DNA of 64,000 nt from Casuarius casuarius (Eukaryota; Chordata; Aves; Casuariiformes; Casuariidae), in contig PTFA01000086.1 in the NCBI GenBank assembly GCA_003342895.1, positions 1-64,000 of the forward strand, written 5' to 3'. This document shows positions 22,793 to 36,600 of this stretch, one piece after another. Both the position numbers and the translations under genes were made by a program. Positions within the stretch are counted from its first letter, which is position 1, and each line of letters opens with the position of its first letter. The notes under the pieces are model-generated. The model did not search any database, was not told the origin of the DNA, and saw only the letters and a program-made list of their open reading frames with translations.

Positions 22793-23754
22793 ATTTCACA
22801 CTCTAAAGTTAGTAGTTGTGGAAAATGGTATATGCAATAACTTGATACTCCTAGTGCCTTTGTGGTAGCACATTCCTAAAGAAATGCATGTGTGATATAG
22901 TGATGATGTGGATTAGATTTTCAGTTGACGGGATGGTAAATGATCTTGACCTGGCAAATCTTGTAGGACTGAGAGGTAACAAGCCCTACTAACCTAAAAT
23001 GGGACATATCCTTTGCAAGATTCCCTATAGTGTTTTTGGCAGTGTTGAGTAAGAACAGGTGCCCCGAGGTGCTAAGGAAGAGGAGGAGAATGTCAAGGGA
23101 AACACAAACTTCTGCTGCTGCTGTTGACGAAGAAACATTGTAGAATCTGATTTGTATAATCCTCCTGAACTTGCAGGCTTTGTTTATACCCATTTTGCAC
23201 CTGATTTGTATTTGGACTCGAGTCCAAACCACAGTCACATAGTCTCTTTTTCGCAATCCAATTTGTTCTCAAATGCAAAACAAATAAACAAACAAATAAA
23301 AAAGACCCCTGAACAAAACCCAACTGTATTTCTAGTTTATGTAGCCTATCTCCCCCTTTGTTCTTTCTTTGCACATTTTGAATAAATTAGTACTAGATCC
23401 TGTACAGACTAATCTGCCAGGTTCCATGAGTCTTCATGTATTGCTTGCATTTCCTGTCCATCTTTTGTGTCATTTCTTTTCATTGCTGCTTTAGATTAGC
23501 CACAATGCAGAGCCATTTATGGTTGTCATATGTTATGTATCAGGCTTAATTGTTCGTCCTGCCTTTCATCATCTCATCATATTTCACAGGCTACAATTAA
23601 CTATGATACTTTTGAGGCATGCAGTTTGCCTTCACTTGCTACTTAGCCTCACGCATCCATATGGTTCAGCTTGGTTTTCAAAGCTCTCTGTCATTTTGCT
23701 ACTTTGTTTAACACAACAAACCAAGAACTATTTTAGAGGGTTTCTTTGCTGTGG
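22793..23754. other. Single-copy DNA with an A-rich simple stretch
   Basis: At 23276-23303 there is a run of AAAC/AAAT-type units. Overlapping short frames on both strands at 22921-23385 (77-111 codons) shadow one another and have no domain signature. No gene is called. Confidence 0.4.
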
Positions 23755-23792
23755 TATATATATATACACATATATATACACATATATATATT
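23755..23792. repeat. (TA)n/(TATACACA)n microsatellite
   Basis: Alternating TATATATATA, CACA and TATATATACACA units over 38 bases. It is a simple repeat and likely polymorphic. Confidence 0.9.
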
Positions 23793-26559
23793 AGAATTTA
23801 ATATCAAAGAGTAAAATGCAGCTGGTAGATCTGGAGCATTGTGGAAGGATGTGCTGGAAAAGACTTGTTTGAAACCTTGTATTTGTGGATTATTGACATC
23901 ATTTCTGTTTAGTGTCCTGTCTTTCTCTAGTCTGTGCAGTGATGATGCCTTGACCATATCCCTTGGGGAATTNTACTGCCCAGTATCTCTTTTCTATTAA
24001 GAACATTTTCCTAATTTGGAATCTTAATTTTAAGCAGTTCTTCTTTGTGCTGTGTGTTGTGTTCCAAGACTGGGAATCATTCCCAGTACTATATTTTTAT
24101 GGCATGCTTTTGCATCTCCATTAAAATCAATGTGAACATGTTAGAGAGACTGAGGGCAGAATTCCTTTTAATAGGAATGTTTCTCTGAGATATTTTAGAG
24201 TGTGATGACATCTCTTTCCCTCTAACCTCTTCTCTCTCCTAGGCTTTGCATATCCCTTGCACATCTTTAGTCCTTTAATCTGTCTACTGTTTTTATTGTC
24301 CTCTTTTCTCTCTTCCTCTAGCTCCCTGAAAAGCATGAGAAATAAAACTCCACCCACCACGCCAATGTAGTCACCCTCAGACTCTGCTGAGAGTCATTGC
24401 TTTTACATACAATACTGTCGGTATACCCAAAAAGACCTTTTTAGATGTCTTCACATTGTTAGTTGATACTTGACCCAGAGAGCAATAATACCCAACACAG
24501 AAAAGACTTGTCATGTTGGGTCCACACAGAGGTGTGTTGCTTAGTACTTTGGCTTTCCTATTTTATAGGTCTTGTTTTGGAAAACCTCCAATCTGGCTTT
24601 AGTGAGTCTGGCAAATTAATATATTATCAGGTTATTTTTTTCACTATTTCCTCTTCTTTTCTTTTTTTTTCCTCCTTAAATGTATTGTTTTCTTCTATTT
24701 AAGCACACAGTCTGCACCTAACTACTACTTCTCTTTCTGTGCACAACCCCCACTCAGTACTTGAAGATGGTCTCTTTTTCTGTCTTCTTCCCAGCTAAGC
24801 TATACTTAGTTGTTTTGCAATTACCATTTTAATTTTAAATTTCTCTTTCTATCTGCCTGTCTGGCTGGCTATCCTATGCTAGTTTTCACTTCTTTTATTA
24901 GATATGACCTGAATTATGCATAAAAAGATATTTCAGAAAAAGTTTTGCATTGATTGTTTGTTCAATGTGATGTGCTCAAGCAACCTTAGAAAGTGTCTTT
25001 GTGAAATAAAGGTGAAAGCAGAGCCATGCTTTGGAGACTATATAGATTTTAAAGCCACAGAAATCAAGTTGATATTGTCAACTGACTCGTAGAACTGTAG
25101 CCAGAGATTCCTGCATCAAGCTACAAGCATAGGCTTGAACTAGAGCCGTCTTTTCACGCTGTCTTGTCATCAAGAACAGTTATATATCACGGGTGAATAT
25201 AATTTTTTGAAAGAAGTGCAAAGGGTGTTTCTGCCTATGAAATAGTTCCCTTTCTACTGCTGGACCCTTACGGATTGTTGTGTTGGGAGTAAGGGTACAT
25301 TAGAATCAGAGTAGAGCAGACAATGATAAACGCAATTAAAAAATGCAAGGCCTAGAAGAATATAGAGGACTACAGGGAACAGGAGCAGGAGATGAAGATT
25401 TCCACAGTGTTGTCTTTACTGCACTGCATATGCTCCCAGTAGCAGAAGGTATAATACCAGGTGTGAAATATAAACTTACACTGGGGTATGCAGGCTTTCC
25501 TCAGTATGTGCTGTGTATTCATCTCTCTTGAATTTGTCCCTCCCTAGTCTCTCCAGTCCATTGCCCCATTTGCTCCCAGCTCGCACTGAACATCTGAAGA
25601 CTGGTCCTTCCCCAAATGAAAGCACCTCCCCAGCCTTTGTGTGGACCAATCACTCAGGAATGTTTACAGGAAAGCCAGGAGGGAACAATAAAGACCATGC
25701 TTGAATCACAGTGAAATTTGGATGCCAGTGGAATCTGAGCACCAAATTTTCCACTGTGTGCCCAGCTGAAAATACAGAGCAGGGAGAGAAGAATGTTAGA
25801 ACAAACTTGTGCAGCTAAAGCTGGCACTTCGGACTTCTACCTGCAGCCTCTACACTTCTCTTACCACTGTAACCTCTGTACCACTGTAATTTGCTATGCA
25901 AGGGAATGCTTTAAATTAAAGCAAGGGACTAGTTAAATTTTCCAGGGCAATCTTGTCTGCCTCTCCTTTGAGGATGCCAAATTGGTGACAAGTATGGTAT
26001 TATTTGTGTATGTATATTTAAAGTTGACTTAATTAATGAAACCCATGGAGTCTAACCCCTAATCTTATTTAAAATATCAGATGCAGAGAAACAAGAAGCT
26101 GTTTTACATTTGAAGGATATAGAAATGAAGGGATTGCTTTTAAATTTATTTTTAAGTTAAGTTGGTAAAATATTTGTGTGCCCATAATGTACATTTAATT
26201 CTGGAGTTTGGGTCCATAAGGAATGCTGGGTTAGGTTGAAAAGTATATATAGTAAAGGATTTTTATGTTTTTGCTTCTGGTAGATGTTTTGCCTTCTCTC
26301 AGTCTCCTGAGGCTGCCCATGAGTCAGCCCTAGATAGATCTTCTTTAATAGCACTTTCATATTTATAGAACCTGGTTGTTCCCAAGCTGCTGAGAAACAT
26401 GGTCTTTGTGAAATATTTGCATTGTTTCAATGTGATATAACAAAGGGATAAAAATATCCAGTGATGTGGAGAAAAGGAGACTATAGGGGTTTAAATATTT
26501 CACTAATTTGTCAAGGAAATCTGGAAAACAGCTGCCTCCACTGTTTGTTCTTCTGTTGC
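23793..26559. other. Single-copy DNA with pyrimidine-rich tracts
   Basis: Pyrimidine-rich runs occur at 24633-24677 and about 24770-24860. At 24110-24172 a weak hairpin-element trace (CATCTCCATTAAAATCAATG and later GAGGGCAGAATTC) is possible but not firm. Open frames are under 80 codons with no signature. Confidence 0.4.
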
Positions 26560-26665
26560 TTTGCTTTTAATTATCCCTACCTCTTTTTAATGGAGCATAA
26601 ATTACCATTTCACAACTTTATATGATTGACCAATCCGTAGACAACTGCTGTGACATTTGTAAAAC
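26560..26665. promoter_or_regulatory. Candidate conserved regulatory element
   Basis: A repeat-free block with CTTTTAATTATCCC, TTTTTAATGGAGCATAAATTA, and an inverted pair GATTG/CAATC around a two-base centre (GATTGACCAATC) that includes a CCAAT motif. It has the texture of a conserved non-coding element. No proof. Confidence 0.22.
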
Positions 26666-29600
26666 CCTGGACTTGGCCTTCTTTTCCTTCCAGATGTCTT
26701 CTGTGCAAACATTTCAAAACTAAATGTTGATTAAAAACAGTTTAAGGAATAGACACAAACAGTCTCAGTTAACAGGCATATTAAATACAATTGTGGAGGT
26801 AAAGCAAGACTTATTTAATTGCCATATGTTTCTTCAGACTCAGGACAGGTGGCAGAATCAAAGTCCGTACCAGGACTGGGATTCATGTCCAGTGCTCGCA
26901 CTTGCATGATACCGAACGTGTAGTCTCTGTGAGCTCCTTTTTCATAGGCAGCAAGTGATACCTGGAAACCTTTCCCTTCCCAACATGCAGTAGGACAACA
27001 AGAGGGATATTTTTTCCAGGAATGGGAGCCACCTGGTAGGCCAAAAATATAGCTAGATAGATGGAGAACTGTTGATCCTGAGTACTGATCATTGGCACTG
27101 CAGAGGTCTTTCAGCCAGAGATNGCAGCATATTGGAAGCCGTGTGTGTCAGATCACTGGAAGAAGAAGTTACAGNTAAGAGACATCATACGTAGACATCT
27201 GTAACGCAGGACATGCGCTATCTCAGGGCTAGTAACAATGCTGCAGGTTGTTTGCAAAGCCAGGACTGATCTGTGCCTTGTCCTGGTTACAGACGGGAAT
27301 TTTTTCAGCNGCTCCTTCCATACTGTCTTTGTGCACAAGCTCTTTCCTTCAGTTCTGTGCGAGGACCAGGATTTGTCTAATGAGAACAATTTGTGAAACC
27401 TTTTTTCCAGTCAATCCCTACATATGTACATGTATCATCACAAGTGTAGGAAAAAATAAATCCACCTGCGTTCTGAGACTGTTGCAAAGAGATCTTGGAT
27501 TATCAGTGACACCTGTTGTTCTTGCAACAAAAGAATGAACACAATTGCCTTTTAACTCCGGCAAGCCTAGCTGCAGAAGTCGCTGAAGACCAACAGCTTT
27601 ACCACAGTANAAGCTGAGAAAGGTAGTTAAGGCAGTGCTGACTGGTGTAGATGTTGCATTTAAAATAATGGGGACCAAGTCCTTTCTTCATTTACCCTTG
27701 GCAGAAATCACTGAGACTGCATGGATTAGTGCTGAAACACAGAGCACAATAAAACCTACCATGCATGTAATTTTTCCACTAGACTACTAAGTGTTTTGAT
27801 GGAGGTGTTTTGTTCTGCAAACACAGGGAGAGCTCAGATTTTGCTCCTACATTGCTGTTAAGCGAGTCTTCTGGTTTCACATTTGAATTCTGCAGACTCT
27901 CTATTAAGTGCATTTCTGACTCTTATTATCATGAATAAAAAATAAAAACAAGGCAAACAGGCAACCTATAGTGAAATTTTCAAACTGAAAGTGAATAATC
28001 ATCTTCAGAGCAGTAAGACAGGTCCCTGTCTCAGCCTTCTGGTGCATACTTACTTTTTGGACCCAGTGTATATCAAAGCCCCCAAAGTAGGAAAAAAATT
28101 GTGCAAGTGGAGAATGAAAGTACGGGGAGCAGGGGAGCATTCCTTCCTTTGTATAAATAACTGTAGCCAGAATCTGACTCTTGTGAATCTCTATTTGTAT
28201 TACAAATATTTTTCAATAAATAAAAATGAGGAAATGTTACCAAATGTTTGTGGAACAGAGACTAAAATGACAGGTCAGAAAGGGATAAATGCTTTGGAAG
28301 TGACCAGTGTTTCCAGAGCTTTCAGTATGTAAACACGTGAGTATGTTTGACTTGGGTGTTCAAATACCTAAGTCAAAGGAGAAGAGATGTGTGTCAATTT
28401 GTACCTGACAATCTTGGCAGAAGACAAACCTTGGCTGGATACACTTGGCTTCGAAAGAAGTAAGAGCCTCTTATGGCCAAAACAAAGACGAAAATTTTTT
28501 TGCAAAATTGATCAAAGGGTAAGGCAAAGTGGAATGCAGAAAGATCAGATGGGGAGGTTAGAAAAAAAATAAGGGAAACAGAAGTGATCAGGAAAGATGA
28601 TTTTACAAGAAACAGTTGATTGATTCCTGATTTCTCTGGAGCTAAGCTGCTTGTATACCTATCCTCTGAATGACATCTAGAATATGCATGATCTGAACAA
28701 AAACATAATTTCACTGCAGTTGACTCCACTATAAACACTTTCATTTGCAAAAGAACTCCCTTCACCTGAGAATTTCTGGGACTGGGGTCTGAATCCTGGA
28801 AGATGGTTCTGGAGCGCTGTCACTCTCAGTTAGCATTCTGCATGTGCAAAGTTAAAATTGTTTCAGTCTGGCTTGTTCCCACAATGCAAATATCCACCTG
28901 TGCATTACTGTGAAGAACCTTTTCTGAATCATCTCTTTCTATGTGTCTAATATTGATTTAATTGTGGGTTTTGGCATTGCTTAAAAGCTTGAAGTGTTTT
29001 TAATAGATAAAATATGTTGTGTCCGTTATTTGTGTCAGCGCTCCCTGGGGAATCACGCTGTTCAGAATGTTTGCTTAGAGGCATATACATACACAAACCC
29101 CTGCAGACGTCAATTCAAGCCCTGCACCCAGGGAGTAATGACTAACAGACTTCAGACAATGAAGAATCCAATTTGAAATCCAAAACTGGGTTATAAAAAA
29201 ACCCTCTTATTCTTTGTAGATTTCTGTAAGGAGTGAACTCTCTTTGCTATTTCTAAGTATCTAATTATATTCATATTTAGATGAGTTACTCCCCAAGACC
29301 ACAAGCAAAGCAGGGTGGAAAGGAAACTGTGAAGTTGACATCTCCAAACTGATTTGAATTTTCAAATACTGATGTTTGCATGGCATGATGGCAGACCCTT
29401 TGTAAATGATATCTCAGCTAATCTGAGTAATTTATCTGAGAACATATTTGAAGTCACTAGAGGTGTTCTCCTTTTAGGCTAACCACTCAGCAATNGGGTG
29501 CGTTAAAGAATTATTCTAGAGCATGGTTCATACCGTTGATGCGTGGAATACTATGGCTATTTTTAATTTGTTCAGTGAAACTTTATAGAAAAAGAAAAGG

Positions 29601-30599
29601 ACTGTGTATTTCTGTTGTCCCATTTTCCTGATCATTCTATGTTCCCTTAAGTCCACTTCTCCACCAAAAGCAATATCCAATATTGATTAGGTTTTCTGCT
29701 TTAATGGCATGTTTCTCCTTCTATCATGTGTCTCTCTACTGTGAATCAATTATGGACAATGTCTATTTTCTGTCACTCAAAAATTGTTATCTTGCTTTGA
29801 TGATGTATGCTTCTTCCTGCACAGCATAGATGTGGTACTCTTACATCCTGCCTTTAGCAGAAGTGGAACACCTTTGGAAGACACATAAGTTAATTATCCT
29901 GGGAGCTTCAACAAAATTGTCTATCCAGACTCCACAAGTGCTCCCCACATCAGGCGTTTCTCACTTGCAGAATGGCTAGTCGGATTGACGGAGGACCGTA
30001 ATCACACTTTCCTCACACAACAAAACGCTTACATCCCCCAGCTCGGCCTTTTGACAGGAGCTTGTTAGATCAGGAATTCTTACAGCTGGCACTGTTACAT
30101 ATGGCCACACAAAATAGATGCTTGCAGAAAAAGGTGGCAATAAGCATATATGATGTACTGAAGAGCCTAGTGGCTAGAATGGTGCTGAGAAGGAAGCATT
30201 TAACTCACGATCACTCAGCTTTTCACCCTCTTGTCATCAGTGCCACACAACCCACTTCCTTCTGCTTTGCCGGGAGAAGGGCTTGACTTTCCTGTTCCTC
30301 TTATATAATACGTTATTTTCCTTTTCTCTTCATCATGGTGTTTGGTTTTCTTCTTAACAATGCTGAGCTCTTTTTCAGATATTGATAATTTTCTTGTGAT
30401 AGTCTCTTTGTCTTAGCTGGGCTTTGTATGCCAATTCGATGCTCGTAATAAGTGCCAGACAGCCAAAGAGACAGAAATAATCTGTTTATTCAGAGCCCAG
30501 GTACAATGGTGTACTGGTAGGGTGTTGGTGGTGGTGATGGGGAGTGCATCAGCACTGCAAACCCTCNAGACCATGCAGCTCAGACAAGATGCTAGAGCA
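26666..30599. other. Long single-copy stretch, nothing recognised
   Basis: Almost 4 kb without a recognisable feature. Frames of 113 codons (27991-28332, plus) and 123 codons (28394-28765, minus) have no domain signature and no convincing flanking splice sites. They are rejected as genes. Confidence 0.45.
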
Positions 30600-30627
30600 G
30601 ACTGAATTTTCAGTTAATCCCACTGAA

Positions 30628-30697
30628 ATCTGGAGCTATTCCACTGGTTCCAATACAGTTACTTCAAATTTAGGAGTGACAGAAGGATGATCTGGGT
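30628..30697. repeat. Hairpin (MITE-like) element remnant
   Basis: ATCTGGAGCTATTCCACTGG, TTCCAATACAGTTACTTCA, AATTTAGGAGTGAC, then GATGATCTGGG. The blocks follow the sauropsid element order: tctggagttactccactga, ttcaatggagttactcca, gatttacaccagtgtaac, gagatcagaatctggg. Confidence 0.45.
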
Positions 30698-30705
30698 TTC
30701 AGAAC

Positions 30706-33060
30706 CACTGCTACACAGATAGCTAACAGCTGAAAGTTAATGTAACAGAACAGTGATTGTCCAAGGGGTTCTAATCTACTGCAAACCAGGAGCTTGAGTT
30801 AAAGGGCTCTGGACTGTCCCTAAATGACAGGTGTTTTTATTGGTCAGTGAGCTGTCAAAATTAGTGAAGTTGAACCCAGTTTTGGAATTAACCCAGAAAC
30901 TGCATGTCTGGGATACAGGGTATGTTCCATACTCTGTGTTAGTCTCTGTTTCTGTGCAAGATGGAGGGAAATTACTGCATTAACCATGCAATCATCCAGC
31001 ATTAACCTTGCCTAAAGTTTGGGGTGTATCCATACAAGATTAGATGGACTAGAAGCAGAATACGTACAAGCCCCAAACTCCAGAAAAGGTCAAAACTGTA
31101 TGAATATCGTGACCTGACCTGAACAGATGCAGCTCAATTTGATAATACAGCACAGGAACCTGTAAAACTGTCGTGTAGAGTAAGATATAGCGCAATGGGA
31201 GGCTAAAGCTCCATCTTCTAGTACCATCCCAGCAGGAGGACAGCTCTCTATCTACTTTGTTTCCTTACTGCAGACCCAGGTCCATCATCCCCACAGGCAA
31301 TGTTTTGTAGCCCTTACCTATAGCGAGTAGAACATTCTTCCTTTAATGACGTTCCCATTCATTCTTCCCCACTCCCTGTGAAAGATGAATACGAACTTTG
31401 GCAGGTGGCTGCTGGAGTTGGCTTTCCTATTCATGTTTGTGTTTTACTGTATTTTTCCTTGGGTATGTTGCATTTTGGCCTTTTGTCTTTTTATTCNTTT
31501 AAGTAAATTTGTTTTTAAAAGCATGGAGATTTCTCATAATCCTCATTATTCATTTACCATGTCTATTTTTCTCTTCAAAGGTTTTATTGTTTTGCAGCCT
31601 GCAGATAAAGTCTGAAACTAAATAAAACTATTAGGAAGTTAAAATTTTGTCATAAAATCATGGCTGCACTATAGTTTTATGGTAAATATATGNAAACAAT
31701 ATAGATGTTAACATAAAACGATATCTCAGCATGATTACCAGCATAGCCATATAATGGTTTTGGTCTGACAGGTTTAACTTATTAAACTGTATAGCTTTAT
31801 GTTAATAATACAGGACCTGCATGCTCTCTTCCCTTCCCTTAATTTTACTACAACACNTATCATTCATTTATGGCTTTATGGTAGAAGTGAAATGTCTTGC
31901 CCCTATCCCAGTCCCCTTCACCTCAGTCATACACTCATCATCCACCCTGGCTAAGGCTTGTCACAAATTTAGGAAAATAATCCATTTCAGACATGTGAAT
32001 GTTTTCAGCGCCTGATTTGGTAGCATGCTGTTGAACTGAGATCTGAGAAGTTCACATGCAGTTCTTCTGAACGTCTTACTCTGCTGGAGCAGGATCACTG
32101 CGGTGTGTCGTCTGACCCTGTCTCTCTCCACCTCCTGCAGCATGTAAAACCATCCGAGGGGTTTATTTACCTCAGCTGCNCATGAAAGTTGGTTTAAAAT
32201 CAATATTCAGAGAACAAGTCATGGGGTTCCAATGCACTGCAGAATTTACCAGCGAGTTAGTGCTCTTGGACTAGGAAAACAACAATTTTGTTTAGCAAAA
32301 GATTTTGAGGTTTTGAAATTTACTTATTTATTTTCTGATAGGAATTGACAGCAAGGCCTTATAAAATTTTGAGAGGCAGAGACAGACAGACAAGCAAGGT
32401 GTGATGGTGTGAGATTTATTCCTTGTGCAGTATTTTAGCTTTTAGACTGCAGCTTCTTCAACTATCTGTCTCCATATCTCAGATGAGAGAAACATATTTG
32501 TCCAAACTGATGTATTTCTATAAAAACTTCCAGTTTCTGTAAAAGGTTTCATGGGAAACCAGCTCCCTCTTTTATTCAGTGACCCAGAGAAGCTGCCTTA
32601 TATACACACCTTGTCAGACAAATATGGCAATGCAGATGGCTTAGAACATGNAGGAGACTGACGCAAACAGTGATAGGCAGAAATCACCCAACGCTGGATC
32701 TTGAGTGTTTGAAAACTGCCACACCACCACACCACCTTTGGTTTTGAGAGTGTTTCTCCACCTCTCCTCAGAGGAAACCTTGGACCTTCAAGTGGATTTA
32801 AGACCATATCTACGTTCCATACATTATTTCTTTGCAACTATTTCTGCCTCTGTAAAGGCACGTTGTCTCTTTTTGCTGTTGCTGAGCCTTCTGGAAGAAC
32901 TCTCTTGCTTTAACTGTGTTATCTTGCATTCACTTTTGTTTATTTTTTAGAGATTCCTCCTGTCCCTTTTGACTCATCTGGTTCATTTTCAAGGCATTCT
33001 NTTTATTTTTCCAGCTATTTGTTTTTAATCTGTGTTTTCTGACCTTTCTGTTTCCTATTT
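30706..33060. other. Single-copy DNA, nothing firm
   Basis: Open frames are under 82 codons and several carry Ns. A short GACAGACAGACA run occurs at about 32381-32392. Pyrimidine richness increases towards 33060, leading into the splice-acceptor-like site at 33079-33120. Confidence 0.4.
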
Positions 33061-33065
33061 TGGGG

Positions 33066-33674
33066 ATGTATACAAAGCTCTTCCTTTATTTGCTTTCCCT
33101 TTTCCTTCTCCCCTCCACAGTGTCTGATGTTCCTGTCTGCCAGTGGAACCCAAGAACAGGAAAGGAAAAAAAACCCACCAGCCCACAGAAGTTGATTCTG
33201 AGCAAAGTTCATTTTCATCTTGCAGGTGTGAAATGCTTCAAATCACTTAGTTGTGTAGAAAGACAAGGGTTAGTCTTTTATCCTAGGAGTTTCATGACAC
33301 AACTCTGTCAGTGTGATAGCTATCAGTATGGCAATAAGAAAAGCAGAATAAGGCACAGTGGCCTACAGGGGGTTATTCTGAATGAGAATCAGGCCATGGT
33401 ACTACTCCCGCTTTTTTACTTCAGTGAAGTGCTTGAAGAGGAGGCCAAGGAGCAACTTCTCCTGGGAGCATTTTTTCCCTGGATGTGGTGGTTAGCTCTT
33501 CAGCCAGTTTTTCCCTTTTGCCTGCTCCCTTTTAGCAGAAAGCTGCTGAGATTCCAGCAACGCTTCTGGCTAATTGTAGTTTGGACAGAGCAGTGTTCAT
33601 CCGAGATGGCTGTGTCCAGAAGAATGGGTATCGGGACCTGGCACAAGCCGGCAGCCATCTTTGTCAGACTGTAG
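33066..33674 (+). other. Longest open reading frame of the window; gene status unproven
   Basis: From the first ATG at 33066 the frame stays open for 202 codons. It ends at TAG (33672-33674). The in-frame codon six bases earlier is TTG and is not a credible eukaryotic start. The N-terminus is hydrophobic (Leu/Phe-rich, residues about 5-18) and signal-peptide-like. A Trp/Phe/Leu-rich segment lies at residues 135-160. I recognise no domain. A rough estimate from local base composition gives an expected count of at most about 0.1 such frames by chance in 64 kb, so it is a mild outlier. The hydrophobic start is also what a pyrimidine-rich splice tract would encode. It may be chance, an unrecognised retrocopy, or part of a lineage-specific transcript. 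Confidence 0.15.
33121..33225 (+). other. Candidate 105-bp exon inside the long frame
   Basis: The sequence just upstream (33079-33120) is a long pyrimidine tract ending TTCTCCCCTCCACAG, a strong 3' splice-site match. At 33223-33227 CAG|GT gives a possible but weak 5' splice site (GTGTGA). The interval is 105 bases, a multiple of three, and open in the frame of the 202-codon reading frame. No branch point at ideal spacing is obvious; TTCTGAC lies about 80 bases upstream of the AG. No homology is recognised. Confidence 0.12.
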
Positions 33675-36600
33675 CACAGGGCAAGGAGGCAGAGTTATCA
33701 CAAAAATCAATGCCCTGGGCTATTGATCTCCCACCACTTACTCACCATGGCTGCAAAAACTTTGGCTATCTCCTAGCTACTATTACAGGTCTATATTGGC
33801 ACCTGCCTTTATCGTAAGGAAGAAATATTACAGGCTACAATTTGCATTAGAGCTTGTTGCCTGCAGCAACCACTGGATTCATTTGCTGAAAAAGGAAGGC
33901 ACCTTTTGCTCCCAAAAGGAATGAAGAGCTAAGGTGTCAGCAGCTTTATCCTGACCTGGCCCACCTGGAAAATGAGTCAGTGCTGACAAGTGCTTATAGT
34001 TTGGCAGGCAGACAAGCCCTTTGGTCCGGCAGTTCTCTTCTGAGGAGATACTCTGTTATCCTGATTTGCCCGTTACAGCAGCGCTTCTGTGCGGGGGTGT
34101 ATGTGTGTGTGCGCACAAGTGTGTGTGGTGCAGGGAAGTCTTTCTTCAGCCATTGAAACAGATCCTCTATTCTGGGATTGCTAACGTCATTCCAGACCCA
34201 AAGAGACCAAAGGGGAGAATGCTGTTCTCAAATAAGCTTCCTGTAGTTGCAGTCCATTGCCTATACCCTTTGGTTTTGTGTCCTTCATTTCACAGCTGAC
34301 TTGGATGATGCACTTGTAAATTATGGACACCATCTTCCTCTCTCAAGCTTTAGGCAGTGGGCTTTGAATCCTAAATCTTTATGTGTGAGGTCTAACCACA
34401 GCACAAGAGCCCATATTTCTGGGACAATGCAAGAGGTGGTCTTCACAAAAGCAGTTTGATGAGGATACCTGCTATGTATCTGACAATTCTCAAGGCAGAA
34501 GATCCTTAGTAAAATTAGATCTGTTGATTCTGGCCCAAATCTACATGTCAAAGCATCTCTCTGAAGAAAGCACACCGTTTTTAAAACATGCATGTTATGA
34601 AGGATGTTTGTTTTTAAAAGACAGAGCACAATGGGAAGCAGCCTTTCCTGGTGGCTTGTTTTGTGATGAAGGTTCAGTAGAAGGGGGGTTTGGAACACTG
34701 TGTGCAGGATAAACAATCATGCGATTTGACAGAAATTCAGAATATTACGCTTCACTTTTTTTGTTGATTTTTTTGCCTCATTTTTGCTGTTCCTTAGTAG
34801 AAAGTGGAGAGGCAGCCAGGCCACGACTGTTCTTCTCAGCAAGTTGAGGTCCTAATCCCAGCAAGAGGAAGACTCCAAGTGTCTTGATGACTGTGGCCTT
34901 GTCCTTTCCATATTGTTTCTTCTGCTGATTTGTTTTGATTATGGGAAGAATGCAGGAAAGGAGTAGTGAGAATAGCTCAGTGATGTTATTTCAGCTGGAA
35001 GAAGAAAATACCTAACAAAATGATTTGGAAAGAAAAGTTCTGCAAATTCACATGGTAATCATTTTAAGTATGTGAAATATTTTTACTAGAATGGTTTTGT
35101 TTGTATTCCCTGCTTCAGATGTTTTGATATGGAAGAGCACTGTTGAATCTACTACAATCAATAGTGACTCAGAATTCAAGTATCACCTTCCTGATTTCCT
35201 GCTACTGGCCTTTCTTTTTTGGTCTTACGTGATTTGGGTTGCAGATGATTGTATCAGGATCTCTGACTTCTGATGTAATATCTGATTGGAGACCTGTCAC
35301 TTCTAGGTTTCAGGATCAAACCCACTTTGGTTGGAAGATAGAGGATTTCATCATTATTTGTATTTGTCCTACCACTTAGAAGCTCAGGTCAATACTATAA
35401 TATTTTTCCATAGCTGATATTGGTATTTTTCAGCCCCTAAACTGAAGCAGTTTTGATTTTCCTCCATATGTCTTTTAAAGAAGTCTTAATGTCTTTGGAG
35501 GAAATCAGAATTTTTAAAAGAAAAGAATAATTTGGTTCAAAAAACTTTTTCCACTGAAGAACTGTGTTACTGGAGGATCTGTGAGGAGCCAGGACCTTCT
35601 GATCACTGCCATTCTCAATAAGGGAAGCCAGGCAGAAATGGTTCTGAAAGAGGCGTCTGTCTGTCTCCTTGGGTTTGACCAGCCTCCAGAAGATTGCAAG
35701 ATGGGGTGCAGGAAGCAGAGCTACTTTGTAAGAGGAATGTCTCCTTTTTAAATCTCCTTAAGGGGGTTTTGGAGGCTGGGAAAAAGTGTCCCAAAGCTGG
35801 TCCCTAGCTCTATATAATACTATATGAATGACTTANTACCATTAGAACCTGATGCAGCATTTTTACCTTGAGTTGAANCTCCCATTGTCTTCATAAAAGC
35901 ATTGCTTGTGTAAAAAGAAGAGAAAAATGGCACATTCTGTTCACTGCAAGCTTTGGCTAACTGTTGCATACTGTTTTTTCCTCAGTTTGTTGTATGAGTG
36001 CTATCTTTCCCATCATCTNCATCTCCAGTATGTAGAAAGTGCTTGGTGTTTAATTTAATTACTTACAGTGTTTCCAAAATTAATTTTGTGTTAGCCGTAA
36101 ATATTTTACTATGAATTATAAATCAAAACATGAGGTNGTTTTCAGTGAACTGGCAAATTAACATTCACCTTTGAGTCTGTGCCATAAGAGAAGTAGAAGC
36201 TTGCATAAAGGCAAGATAGTTTGTATAGATTGGATCATTTGTTTCCATTTGAAAGTGTTTTGTGTTTATGCAGACGTTATCAATAATACTTTCAGTCATA
36301 TTTGAAATAAGTCACTACATCAGGTGCGAATTCTGTTTCCTTTTGGATACTTGTTTTGGCTCCTGAAAGTGTTTCCTGGATATTGAAACATTTCAGTGTT
36401 CCCAAATGATAAATTAAGGATAAAACAAAAGTAGATAGGAGGTGGGATCAGAAGAACAAGGCATATTTACATGTTTAACAAAATTAAGTGAAGCCTTTCT
36501 CAAGAGCCTGTATCTGAAAGATATAACAAAATGTATCCTAGTCCTTTTCTTAGACTTCTGCAGACAGAGATTAAATCTTTGTCATGCAGGTCATGGGCAA

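Noticed and set aside
22893..22930. C/D snoRNA-like GTGATGATG near TTTTCAGTTGA
   Set aside because: No D box at the right distance and no terminal stem.
28394..28765. 123-codon minus-strand frame
   Set aside because: No recognisable domain; length is within chance for this base composition.
34321..34716. 131-codon minus-strand frame
   Set aside because: It partly overlaps a possible SINE trace and has no domain signature.
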